A stretch of 18,100 bases of DNA from positions 1-18,100 of the forward strand of contig MU867164.1 in assembly GCA_033725935.1 (NCBI GenBank). Reading direction: 5' to 3'. This DNA comes from Cladorrhinum sp. PSN259. Taxonomy: Eukaryota; Ascomycota; Sordariomycetes; Sordariales; Podosporaceae. Below, piece after piece: positions 1 through 9,300 of this stretch (position 1 is the stretch's first letter; each line of letters opens with the position of its first letter). Position numbers and translations under genes: made by a program. Under the pieces are notes generated by a model that saw only the letters and a list, made by a program, of their open reading frames with translations, did no database searches and was not told where the DNA came from.

Positions 1-1440
1 GGGCTAGAGGAAGAGGGTATTGCAGGATTGCTGATGGACTTGGTCCCGGGAGAGGATAGTGATGAAGCGTTTTATCTAATCGACGAATTCGTGAAAAGAA
101 TCGCGAGGATGCGGATAAGAATCGAGGTCTTGGAAGAGAAAGGCCCCCCCTCGAAAGGGGCTGATTTCGGGGCTTTATAGAAGGCAATTATAGAAGAAGT
201 TAAGAAGGCAATCGGGGGGTTGAAAGAGGAGGTTTAAGAAGTGAAGAATAAGGTAAAGAAAGCCTTAAAAAGCAGCTCCTAGAGAGGGGGGCCGGGCATA
301 GGAGCCCGCATTTAGGCGGCAGTGGCTGCCGAAGAGCCCCTAAAGAAGGTTATACCGGGGCGTATTGGGAAAGAGGTCTTAGTACGTGGCTCAGTCGCAC
401 CGGCACTTGCCCGGCGGTCTCCTTAGGAGATCGTTCAGGCAATAAACGGAGTGTTTGAAAAGAAAGGGGCAGTTACGGCGAGGAAGCTTCCGAGCGGTAA
501 CGTAGTGGTCACTTTCTAGGAGGCGAAAATAAAGGAATAGCATACACAAGACGCGAATAAAGAGTGGATTACGAAGGCATTCGGAGAGGAGGTAAAGGAG
601 GCAAAAAGAACCTTTACAGTCTTAATAAAAGGGATGTTAAAGAGGGATCTAAAGGATACGACGGAGGCAGAATTCAGTAAAACGATTGGATTAACGATAG
701 TCGAGAGAGTTAAATTTCGAATCCCGGTATTAGGAGGAATAACGAAGGCAACGGCGTTAATTACGATAACTAGCGAAGAAGAGGCGAAGAAGGCTTGCGA
801 CGAAGAGGTCGTCTAGCGAGCCTAGATATTATACTGCGAGCCGTACTAAGCAGTCCTGCAGACTACCTAGTGCTATAAGTGCTGGGGATGGGGATATACC
901 TAACGGTTCTATAGGAAATCGGCGTTATGCTTACGGTATGGCATAACGGCTTATAGGGAGGGTAGGAGGGCAGGAGAGGCCCAGTGCCCTACCCATGACA
1001 ATCAAGTCAGCTTAAGATGCTCGAATTATATAAGGAAGCATCCGGCCTAGGTACGGTGGTGCCCGGAAGCAGTAAAAGCCCGGAATGCAGCTAAGGAAGC
1101 GTATTAGTACCGGCCGAGGACATTCGACCTCACTCTGCTAGAAAAACAAAATCAGGAGCAACGATAGATAACGTTTTAAGGAGGAGGCGAGGAATACTAA
1201 GTAATAGGAAAAAAACGGCCGAGGGGCCGACCCCCCTTAATGGCCGTCGCGGCAAAGCGAGCGGCGATTGATCCAAAGCAGGGAAAGCTAAACCTAATGA
1301 CGAGGGATACGACGGGGCCTGGCGTGGCCACTGGTGCCCCGGCCGCTACGGCGGCTGCAGACTAGGATATAGGAATGCAGGAAGCTTAGTCTGGGACGGG
1401 CTTCCTTTTACCTGTAGTAAGAAGAAGTCAAGAGCTAAGG
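1..1440 (+). pseudogene. Tad1-like LINE ORF1 (gag-like, CCHC), RIP-degraded, partial
   Basis: One reading frame runs from the window edge to about 1440, interrupted only by roughly twenty TAA/TAG codons and no TGA. The N-terminal part is Lys/Glu-rich and probably coiled coil. A middle domain (about 370-820) has the alpha/beta look of Tad1/LINE ORF1 RNA-binding regions, and a Cys/His cluster follows (871-1076). The C-terminal tail is basic then Ala/Gly/Thr-rich. In this family ORF1 binds element RNA in the ribonucleoprotein. The 5' end lies outside the window. The ORF2 endonuclease/reverse transcriptase that should follow is absent, because the sequence passes into a junction repeat and a Fot1 remnant. 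The longest clean stretch is 634-816. LINE ORF1 is assigned from its knuckle spacing and domain order; the exact clade is inferred. Confidence 0.75.
871..1076 (+). other. CCHC zinc-knuckle cluster of the LINE ORF1, metal ligands mutated
   Basis: Three Cys/His modules occur in a row: one beginning CYKCWGWG, a second around CLRYGIT and a third around CSNYIRKH...WC. Several ligand positions read Tyr where His or Cys is expected. CAT/CAC to TAT/TAC and TGT/TGC to TAT/TAC are both RIP-type changes, so the domain could not coordinate zinc as written. Two TAA/TAG codons also fall inside the cluster. Confidence 0.7.
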
Positions 1441-1567
1441 CCTTAAAAGGAGGGTATAGGTTTTTCACCCAGCCAGATAACTGGCACGGTTTTCCTATAC
1501 AATAAGATAGCTAGCAGGACCGGCGAACCTTTAACTAAAGGGCAATCGGTAGTACGAAATATTATTA
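1440..1567. repeat. Junction repeat between LINE remnant and Fot1 remnant; related inverted copy at 17945-18050
   Basis: The segment from GGTTTTTCA through CACGGTTTTCCTATA to GTACGAAATATTATTATTATATAT aligns, base-for-base in long stretches, with the reverse complement of about 17945-18050. On + it stays in the LINE ORF1 frame (GTVFL followed by a GEPLTKG-like stretch). It could be the ORF1 C-terminus or a separate repeat; the sequence does not decide. The Fot1 reading frame on the other strand stops being recognisable at its right edge. Confidence 0.5.
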
Positions 1568-2354
1568 TTATATATAAATCAAAGTGCCGAATCTAATCTA
1601 TGCCTTTCTTATTAATAATCCAGCTATTATCGGTTATTATAATACGCCAGGTAGCCAGAAGGTTACACTCTTAATACCAGTTAGCGAGGTAATATTACCC
1701 AGCTAAGATAATAAATGGCGGGATAGCCCAGCCGAGAGCATTCACTCCTTAGATCACTATAGCCCATTCTCGATTACCAGGCTAAGCTTATTTAGCCCTA
1801 CTGCGGCCGTCTGAGGTAGTAACTACCATAGTGCTCATAATAATGCCCATCATAAAGCCGGCCTCATCGAAATTATACGAATCGTCGTCGAGAATGCCGT
1901 ATTTAACCTTAACGTTATATATAAGGGCAAACCACTCGCGAATAATCTTTGCATCTTCGCATTTTGCCCTCTAATAATCATATTTACGCGTAAAACGCGT
2001 CCGAAGTTCTAGCTAGCGCTTAACGAAGTTATGAGCCCACCGTATGCCAACAGGGGGCGCATCGCGCTCGCGTAACAGTCGATTCGCCATATCTTCCACA
2101 TAACAAAGCCGAGGATGAAATCCGCGCGCACATAGCTCAATTATATATCGAACAATTATTTTCTCTTCTAAATCCGTAAGTTTACGTGAATTAGCTGGAA
2201 TATCGTAGCGTACAGGTTTACCGTCGCGTCGTCGCATAAGTATTGTATGGTGAACGTCGTAGATTTTTGCTGCGGCCCGTAAAGTAAGATTCTCATCGTT
2301 TCGGATTGCCTCAAGGGCTAAAAGTATGCGTGCCTCTTTTGAAGTAGAAGCTAT
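1568..2354 (-). pseudogene. Fot1/pogo-family transposase, RIP-degraded and 3'-truncated
   Basis: On the - strand a Psq-type helix-turn-helix (ARILLALEAIRND...LTLRAAAKIYDV) is followed by a CENP-B/Tc5-type DNA-binding domain and a linker ending in WAHNFVKR. The start of the DDE_1 catalytic core comes next, including YNFDEAGFMMG (first catalytic Asp), PGNREWA and GWAIPPFIILAG. In-frame stops are TAA/TAG only. The likely original start is an ATA at 2352-2354 (ATG to ATA by TpG to TpA) followed by ASTSKEA. An in-frame ATG at 2450 lies in the terminal repeats and is probably not the real start. The frame is lost after about 1568, so the LDGH-type second Asp and the rest of the core are missing. 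The enzyme would cut and paste the element at TA sites; this copy cannot. Confidence 0.88.
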
Positions 2355-2410
2355 GTTGGGTTGTGGAATAATGAAGTGTTGAATATTGAGGTGGTGTTTT
2401 GTGTAGAAAG

Positions 2411-2443
2411 TGGTGCACTCGCTTATTTGGTGCACTCGCTTAT
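2411..2443. repeat. Subterminal tandem repeats of the Fot1/pogo element (2 x 16 bp, period 17)
   Basis: TGGTGCACTCGCTTAT occurs at 2411-2426 and again at 2428-2443, just outside the transposase 5' end. A sequence ending ACGCACGT followed by TA lies immediately beyond. Position and repetition suit a terminal inverted repeat or transposase-binding region of a TA-targeting element. The opposite end is missing, so an inverted partner cannot be shown. Confidence 0.5.
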
Positions 2444-2516
2444 CACGCACGTTAGTTTATTTATAAAGTCATTTCTATTTCTGTTTTTTTGAACCAAATC
2501 TATATTATCAGAATTC

Positions 2517-3083
2517 TCATTCGCTTCTCTTACGCTTACTCTTCCGGAGTTTCTCCTCAGACTCGTCGGAGACCTCCTCCTCCTTATATACCTTCTCCGG
2601 CTGACTCAAACCGAATTTCATACGCCGCGGTATAACACTCATAGTTATCAAGATTGCCGTAATATCGTAGTCAGGTTCCTATAAATCTCGATCCTCTGGT
2701 TTAAGGTTATCAAAATCTTCCTTAACTTTAATTATCTTTAACCATATATCGGCTAGATTTCTTATTTAAGACTTCTAAATATAGAAGTCATACTTCTCCT
2801 TATAATCTAGTGCATTTATTAGGGCGAGGCGTATTATAGTCTTATTTAACTCTAGATATTATTTAATGAATTTCCTTTCAGTAGGGTCGATTAGATCATT
2901 GTCTTCGTTTGCCGCTTCAGTCCAGGCATCGGTAACTTTCTTAATAATATCGAACTTAGGGAGGGAGGGAACATTTTCATCGGCAACTTTCTTAATAATA
3001 TCGAACTTAGGGAGGGAGGGAACATTTTCCTTATTGCGTAAGGAGGAAGCTATATTCTTCTTTTTTCCTATAGTTACTGTCAA
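2517..3083 (-). pseudogene. Unknown lysine/glutamate-rich protein gene, RIP-degraded
   Basis: From an ATG at 3083 to a TGA at 2517-2519 there are 189 codons in one frame, broken internally only by four TAA/TAG codons. The N-terminus is basic (MTVTIGKKKN) and is followed by an exact tandem 17-residue duplication (ENVPSLPKFDIIKKV plus two residues). A charged helical middle comes next, and the C-terminus is acidic then basic (EEEVSDESEE, RKSKRKR), resembling a nuclear localisation signal. I do not recognise the family. It lies on the same strand as the cyclin pseudogene upstream, 341 bp away, so the two could share an origin. Having a terminal TGA while all internal stops are RIP-type supports the frame. 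Confidence 0.5.
2928..3029. repeat. Two-unit 51-bp tandem repeat, in frame
   Basis: Units at 2928-2978 and 2979-3029 differ at a single base (T2933 versus C2984, a transition). Because 51 is a multiple of three, the repeat duplicates 17 residues within the unknown gene without breaking the frame. Near-identity implies a recent duplication relative to the surrounding decay. Confidence 0.9.
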
Positions 3084-3424
3084 GAAAGGGATTAGAGTTT
3101 CTTAATTATGATTATAAGAGCCTACTTTGGTAGAGAAATAATTGAAGTTTTAGTATTATTATTACAGTTATTTTTAAATAGTTTTGAGGAGAACCTGAAG
3201 GCTTTGCTAATATTTAAATTAAAGTTATATTTAAGAGAGAGCTTTTTTTAAAGGGTAAAAACAGAAATCGCCCTTTAAAAATAAAAATTAAAGTTATATT
3301 TTCTTTAATTTAACTGTCTATTTTTAGATCTCGGATAGCCCGTAAGAATAACGTACATTTAAAAAAAAATTGATTTTTATAGATTTAACTATCCTTTAAC
3401 TACGCTATTTTTAAATAATAATAT
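3084..3424. other. AT-rich RIP-eroded spacer, no gene seen
   Basis: This stretch between the unknown gene and the cyclin pseudogene is dominated by A/T runs. It holds a 17-bp direct repeat (AAATTAAAGTTATATTT at 3216-3232 and 3286-3302) and an 11-bp perfect inverted repeat (TTTTTAAAGGG at 3245-3255 against 3271-3281, 15-nt loop). No convincing coding frame is visible on either strand. Confidence 0.6.
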
Positions 3425-3937
3425 TTATTCATGAATCAGGCCCTTTGCCGCAACCTACAAATTCCAATCCAGTAAGGCTAAAAACTGCATCTCGGCAGTA
3501 GCAATATCTGACAATCCTAGTTTAAAGTCGTAACTATAAGCCGTCATATCACTAAATAAAACCCATAACCGATTCGTAAAACATATATTATTACTCTATT
3601 TATCTGCTAAGATTAATGCCGTAAGGAATATTCGATGTTTAGAGCACGGAGACCCTTTTATATTTGCTCGCAGTGTTTTTAAAAAACGTTATAAAAGTAT
3701 AATAGCAAATGAGAGTGTCCTAGTTATAATCCTAGATCTATAAATCAAATGGGATATAAACTGGTATAATGAAGGCAAATTAGAACCCTTGATAGCGTTT
3801 ATATGGTATCGAAAGATCTCGTTCGTAGCGTAAGTATAAGCCGCGACGAAGTCTTAACCGACTAGGGATTTATATAACGTAAATATCTTCTTCTTCTTCT
3901 TCTTAGTTAATTATGAAAATTTCAACTAAAAAGACAT
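3425..3937 (-). pseudogene. Cyclin (Pho80/Pcl-like cyclin box), RIP-degraded
   Basis: An ATG at 3937 opens a 171-codon frame ending at a TAA (3425-3427), with about six internal TAA/TAG codons and no TGA. The cyclin-box signature is clear: LPSLYQFISHLIYRSR (helix 1), then SKHRIFLTALILADK (helix 3, with the lysine that contacts the CDK), then ATAEMQFLALLDWNL (helix 5, with the conserved Glu, Leu and Trp). In fungi such cyclins bind a Pho85-type kinase. Length and domain position fit a short Pcl/Pho80 cyclin with a basic N-terminal tail (a Lys run encoded by the TCT microsatellite). The frame is dead as written. It may be a RIPed duplicate of a host gene or cargo carried by a mobile element; the neighbours do not decide. 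Confidence 0.72.
3886..3904. repeat. (TCT)n microsatellite
   Basis: About six TCT units in a row. On the - strand they encode the poly-lysine stretch near the N-terminus of the cyclin pseudogene. Confidence 0.9.
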
Positions 3938-4093
3938 AGGTATATATAAATAATTTAAATTTAAAGGGACTTTATCGGCAGATCACCCGCGAGGTTAAAT
4001 TTAAGGTAATCTCTATTACTTATGATCTAAATCAGGCGCTACTATCTATTATCTCTAGCTATATATGCAAATATATCTCGTCGCCGGCATTAA
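3938..4093. other. AT-rich region upstream of the cyclin pseudogene, no feature seen
   Basis: Mutated sequence between the start of the cyclin frame and the open + strand fragment. It would be the cyclin promoter side if that gene was once active. No TATA or operator-like element stands out above the A/T background. Confidence 0.4.
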
Positions 4094-4483
4094 AAGACAT
4101 CTAAGACCTATTCCAGTACTGATTGCTGCTACTATTTAAGTTATCGCTACCGTATTGAAAATAAAAAGCCTTGGAAACTAGAGGGAGAAGAGAAGCAGTT
4201 TATTAAGACACACCAGGCCAATTATACCAAACGGGGTTACAGGGTTATCGATCATCAGGAATTTCCGATACGGCAGACGCAAGATGTGAAATTTGCACTT
4301 CAGTCCCCTAGAATATGGAGCAAAAATCGGCCGAGGCAACAATTATTTGATAAATATTCAGTCAGAATAAATCATAATCAAGCACGCAGTTTAACGGGAT
4401 ACGAACGAACAATTGATTTGCAAAGAAAGATTACAGCGCAAAATGCAGAAATTGAACGCCGCTCCTCCAGCGCCAGTAATAAC
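4094..4483 (+). pseudogene. Unmutated coding-like fragment truncated by the outer Copia LTR
   Basis: The frame is open from just after a TAA at 4091 to the LTR edge at 4483 (130 codons), and it continues open into the LTR to 4513 by chance. The longest ATG-started part begins at 4286. Unlike everything to its left, this stretch is full of CAA, CAG and ACA codons, so RIP has not touched it. The product is basic and polar: an N-terminal YLSYRYRIENKKPWKLEGEE segment, a middle RGYRVIDHQEFPIRQ, then an Arg/Gln-rich helical end (TIDLQRKITAQNAEIERR). I do not recognise the family. It could be an exon or C-terminal part of a host gene cut by the element; no continuation is seen beyond the far LTR. 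Confidence 0.4.
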
Positions 4484-5040
4484 TGTTCAACTGAGTGCCC
4501 TATAGGCCTGTAATACAGGGCCTGTAGGTTGCCACGGCAATGGTAAGTAGCCGTGGCTGCGGAGCGGAAGGATGAGGTGTAGTGGCCAAGGTGTGGCTGA
4601 AGTAGTGTACGACGGTTGCGTGGCAGCCGAAGGAAGCCTGGAATACAGTGGGTTCCCAGTGAATATAGGTAGAAAGTATTCTATTGATTGACTTGAAGAA
4701 GAAAGGAAAACTACCTATTGGGGTGGGAAGCCCACTATATATACACAGTCTCTAGCACTCCCTATCAGCGTTATCTTGCCCTATCAGTCCTAATTGTGGT
4801 TCCTGTAATCTTGGTGCTTACTGCTGTAAGCGCTATGAGCGACCACTGTAAGCAATTGACGTAGACTACTGTGCGTTCCACAGATAAGGAGATTAGTGGT
4901 CACAAAGAGGTCCCACAGGCACGGGATAGGTATCATTCTGATCCCCTGGAGGTGTTGGTTGTAGTGGTTATAGTGGGGAGGCACTATAACTTCACTGAAA
5001 GCCTTTATAAGCTAGGGGGCTAATATAGCTACCTTTAACA
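4484..5040 (-). repeat. 3' LTR of the outer Copia element
   Basis: This 557-bp copy is the same length as the 15389-15945 LTR. The two differ at about 21 positions, all transitions, mostly CA/TA or TG/TA alternatives. It starts TGTTCAACTGAGTGCCC and ends CTACCTTTAACA on the + strand. A run translating on the - strand from about 4984 lies wholly inside the LTR and also occurs in the other copy; it is not a gene. Confidence 0.95.
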
Positions 5041-5049
5041 CCCCCTCTG
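5041..5049 (-). other. Polypurine tract of the outer Copia element
   Basis: On the - strand CAGAGGGGG stands directly before TGTTAAAGG, the start of the 3' LTR. This is where plus-strand DNA synthesis would be primed. Confidence 0.75.
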
Positions 5050-5057
5050 TTGCTGTA

Positions 5058-6075
5058 TTAGTTGCCCTCCCCTGTAGGGGGCCTGTCAAGCCCGAATATA
5101 GAGATGAAGAGCTTGTGCTTAGGTACTGGCAGTGCCTTTGTTAGGCCGTCGGCTGGCATCTCAGCCGTAGGTATGTAGCTTACAGCTATATGGCCTGCTT
5201 GAACTGCTTCCCTAACTGCTTGGAATTTTAAGAGGGTGTGCTTGGTACGGTTATGGTGCTTAGCGCTGTGGGCAGTGTCGATGGCACCTTGGTTGTTTCC
5301 TTTCAGGGGAGTAGGGTTCTGTAGAGGGCGTTGTATTTCCTTGAGAAGGCCCCTAAGTTATAGGGCCTCTCTGTACCCTTTTAGTAAGCCGTCGTACTCT
5401 GCTTTTAAGGTGCTGAGGGCTATAGTTGTGGCTCTCTTGCATTTCCAGCTAATAGGGCCTCTAGCGAGCTTGAAGAGGTAACCGTAGGTTGACTTAGCAG
5501 TCTTATGGCACCCAGTAAAGTCACTATCACAGTAGCCTTCAGGGGATAAGTCTCCTGTAGGTCGGTAGTGAATAGCTAGGTCCTTGGTTTCGCTTATGTA
5601 GGAGAGCAGCTTTTTAGCTGCTTTTAGGTGAGCTGCTGTAGGGTTCTGTAGTTGCCTAGAAAGCCACTGTAAAGTGAAGCCACAGTCGCCCCGGGTTTGG
5701 GTTACTGCGTAACTTGCAGTACCAACCAGTTGCGAGTATAGGTGGGCTTCTTTCTGCGGGAGGTTAGGAGAGGGACTTTCCCGGCCTGTGAGTCCTGGGG
5801 ACAGTGGTATTTCGGGGCCGTGTTTAGGGAGGCCGAAGTGCCGAATAGCTTCCGTAATGTAGGATTTTTGGTGGATCCACAGGCTTTTGGAAGGCTGGTG
5901 ACGTTGTATTTGGATTCCTAGGAAGTACTCGGCTTAGCTAAGGTCTTCAATATCATAGACCTCCTGTAGCTGATCCTTTAGGGCCTGGATTTCAGCAGCA
6001 TCAGCGCCTATAAGGAGGCAGTCATCCACGTGGCTGATGATGAAGATGTTGGTTGTAGGGTTGTAGTAGGTAGCT
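5058..6075 (-). pseudogene. Outer Copia pol, part 3: end of reverse transcriptase, RNase H
   Basis: On the - strand this begins where the inner element split the gene (TYYNPTTNIFIISHVDD). It carries the RT catalytic box as HVDD (6021-6032), then the RT connection (AEYFLGIQIQRHQ). RNase H follows, with GYCDSDFTGC, ISWKCKRATT, the LSTLKAEYDGL acidic motif and the MPADGLTKAL tail. The natural stop is TAA at 5058-5060, eight bases short of the polypurine tract. Only a few in-frame TAA/TAG codons occur, so this is the best preserved part of the polyprotein. His for Tyr in the RT box is opposite to the RIP direction and is probably native. No ATG lies in the long open stretch. Confidence 0.92.
6071..6075. 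repeat. Left target site duplication (TAGCT) of the inner Copia
   Basis: TAGCT immediately before the left LTR matches TAGCT at 11526-11530 immediately after the right LTR. Confidence 0.95.
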
Positions 6076-6339
6076 TGTCAGATAACAGCAATCCTTTGCA
6101 AGTGTACAATTGAACCAGCAATTAGACCAAGATCAAGAGAGAGAGAGAGAGAAATCTGAAGATTGATTGAAGTCCTTGTCCTCTCCTTCTGAGAGTCCTT
6201 TTTAGACTCCTTATGGTTCTGCAAATATGGACCGTGTGGTATGGACCAAACCTTCGGTATGACGATCATCCGGTACATTAGCTATGCTTTAGACCCTTTT
6301 TCCATACACCCGTCTTTCTGACACACTTTCTTTCTGACA
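6076..6339 (-). repeat. 3' LTR of the inner Copia
   Basis: This 264-bp copy contains an 8-unit GA microsatellite (6137-6152), read as CT on the element's own strand. It ends in a doubled TTTCTGACA motif (two copies about 20 bp apart). The other LTR is 11262-11525. Confidence 0.95.
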
Positions 6340-6351
6340 CACCCCCTCAGA
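6340..6351 (-). other. Polypurine tract of the inner Copia
   Basis: On the - strand CTGAGGGGGTG lies directly before TGTCAGAAAG, the start of the 3' LTR. The GAGGGGGTG core is also present at the outer element's 3' LTR boundary. Confidence 0.7.
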
Positions 6352-9300
6352 TCCAGCTAACCTATTGGGTCTGTCTAAGTATCTATGCCTAAGGTGGTTC
6401 TTTAAGTCCAAGCTGCTAGATAAACCGGTCATGCGCCCCACTATTCAGGGCCTTGGTCAGTCCATCTGCTACCATACTGTCCGACGGAGTATATTCTACG
6501 CCAATAATCTTCCGCTCGACTTCCTGCCTTAGCTAATAATTATGGATATCTACGTGCTTTAACTTTATCTGTAATATAGCTACCTTAGCCGTTACTAACC
6601 GTATAGTCTGGGTATTGTCGCACTAAATAATAATCCGGTGGCTGTCTAACCGTATGGTCAATTCTTTAAGGAGTCGGCTAATAAAGAGGGCTTCCTTCGC
6701 GGCCTGTGCCAGGGCGAGAAGTTCTGCCTCCGTTATAGATATAGTTACTGTATCTTGCTTGTTAGCTCGCCAGCCTACTAGCCTACCGAATAACTGCATA
6801 GTATATGCCTGTGAGCTCTTGCGATCTAACGAATTATCGGCGAAAGACGCATTACTTGCAACCACAAAGTCATCCCCACCCCCTAACCGTAATACTAATT
6901 TGCGCGTATTATATAGGTAATATAATACTTAGTCGGCTGCTTCGTGGTAGTCTGGTCCAGGGTTAGTGTTAAATCGAATAAGCCGTAAGGCGGCAAAGGC
7001 GATATCTGGCCTCGTAATTACGGCTGCGTATAGGATAGATCCAGTCTTTTGCTGATATCTGGTAATTAAGTAAGGCTCGGCAGTGCCTTCGTATGGCAGT
7101 AATTCTGCGTATCTTATTAGCACCTTAGGTAGCCGGCCAGTCGAAGTCCCAGCCCGCGTAATGATCTTATCGATATAGGCAGTCTAGGACAGCCAGAGTA
7201 GCCGTCTTGCCCTGTCCCGGTATACTTAGATTCCAAGGAACCACTGCAGTGGGCCTCCTCCTATAAGCGTATACCTTTATTAAAGTTATTAAGCAAGTAT
7301 TTAAGCAGTATCAATGTCCTTCTTTCGGTAAGCAAAGACGATATCGTCCACGTAAAAGAATATAAGGATCCCATTCTTAATTATAATGCACGGTTCGTAT
7401 AGGACTGGCTGGAAGCTTAGTATACTGAGAGCATTAGTAAGCTCCTTTTACCAAAGCAGTAGCGATTACCGTAGGCCGTAGAGAGCCTTCTTAAGCCGTA
7501 GTACGTATCCAAACCGTATATGGCCGTGGGGCATCCTCATATATATGGCTTCCTTAAGAATGGCATTAACGAAGGCGTTGACTACGTCGTATTAGGTAAG
7601 CTCCAGATCGAATCGTGCCGCAATGGCCATCAGGATTCTAAACGACCGGGCGGCCAGTGTGGCAGCGAAGGTATCTTGCCCTATCGGCTTCTGCTGATCT
7701 CCACGCATAACAAGCCTTACCTTGCATTTCTAGAATCGGCCGTTTTAGTCGTATTTGTAGGTATATACCTATATACAGTCTAAGATCTGGTTACGGCCAG
7801 CTTGCCGCTTCTCGATCTCTTCCCACGACCCCATCTGGGCATGGCTTAGTAAGTAGTCCTTCTCGGCTTGCAGGAGTTGCTCTCCGAGTGGGTGATGCCG
7901 TAGTTGCCTGTGCGATGTAGGCGGCAGTGGCAGATCTTGGTGATGCAGGCTCGTTAGCCCATCTGGCCGTCTAGCCAGTCGCTGGACCATTGCCTTGGTA
8001 AGGGCCTGTCCTTGGTATATAGTAGGCTGTACTAGCCGTCCTGCTAGGAAGGCTCCTATCCAGGCTTAGAACCCTAGACTAGTAATAGCTGCCATGGTGG
8101 CTGTGGCTGACCGTATTGTCGTGGCTAATAAGGCGGCTTCCGGTGAGTCTGGTGAAGGGTATGGTTCGAAGTATGCGCTTGTGTAATAAGGGGCTTCTTC
8201 TTAGTCTTCGACTCCCTCTGGCTCGGCGTTATCGTTAGCGGCGGATTCCTTAGCCGTGGCGTCTATAGTATCGGATTCGACTATCTGGATATCGTCGTCT
8301 TCGCAGATGCTAGTAGGCTCAACATTATCTGGCTCCTTAATAGTAGTTAATAGCTCCTATAGGTCCTTAAGCCGTATATGGATACAGTCGTCTTTTAAAG
8401 ACTGTAAGTCTCCGTTAAATATCTCTTTTTCATTAAAGACGATATCTCTAGTAGCGACGACTTTGTTAACGACTGGATTCCAGATCCTATAAATATTCGT
8501 TGAATTATAGCCAACTAGATACCCGATCCACGCCTTTAAATTCAGCTTCGGATTCCATTCTTCGATGCCGTCTGGCTTCTTATTCTTCCCAGTCCTAGCT
8601 ACCTTAGTAAGAGTAAAGGCCTTGCAGCTATAAGCACGCAAGTAGGCTTAGCTAAGCTTCCTATCTTCCACTACTATACCGTCTTAAAGTGCTATATAGG
8701 TATAAAAACGGTCGTACGGGGTCTTCCAATTATAGGCGTATTTCGGCGTTCGATTATTTAGGTATACGGCGGCTCTGACGATCTCTGGCTATAATTCTTC
8801 CGGCAGTCGTGCCCCCCTACGCATAGCTCGCGCCTTGCTGGCAATCACACCCCCTAAGCGTTCTGCGCCTCCATTTTGGGCCGGTATATTAGGTGCAGAG
8901 GGCTCGATCCGTACTAATTAGCGAAGTAGGTAGGCCTTAATTAATCCTGTATTAAATTCGTTATTACACTCCACTACTCTCGGCTTAAGTTAATATTGCC
9001 GTTCCAAGATGCCGAAGAAGCTTGCTAGGGCAGTTGCTATACCTATACCTTCTCTATTCTTTAGATAATAGTCCTAGATTATTCCAGACTACCTGTCTGT
9101 AACTAATAGTGCATGCCTATAGCCGTCTAGTCCTTTATCGTAATTATAGATGTCTACGGCGAGCCGTAATCCTGGGCCTTCGATATACAGGCGAGGCTTT
9201 TGCCGTGGCAGTCGCTTGGCTTTGGATATGCCGTATACGTCGTACTTAACCGTAGTTGTCCCCTTAATACGGACGCCTATAGTATATTAGACCAGATATT

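Noticed and set aside
2866..3105. A + strand frame overlapping the 51-bp repeats
   Set aside because: The - strand frame gives a more protein-like sequence, continues past RIP stops to a natural TGA, and contains an in-frame duplication.
3216..3302. A short repeat block that might be CRISPR-like
   Set aside because: There are only two repeat copies in AT-rich fungal repeat DNA, with no array structure.
3435..3960. A + strand frame across the cyclin region, broken only by TAA/TAG
   Set aside because: The - strand frame has an ATG, a stop and conserved cyclin-box motifs; the + frame has no recognisable domain.
4790..4984. A 64-residue reading frame (MPPHYNHYNQ...) on the - strand, repeated at 15689-15889
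   Set aside because: It lies inside the two outer LTRs; its recurrence only reflects LTR identity.
5236..5481. A + strand frame of 81 residues
   Set aside because: It is antisense to the outer Copia RNase H frame, which has clear motifs.
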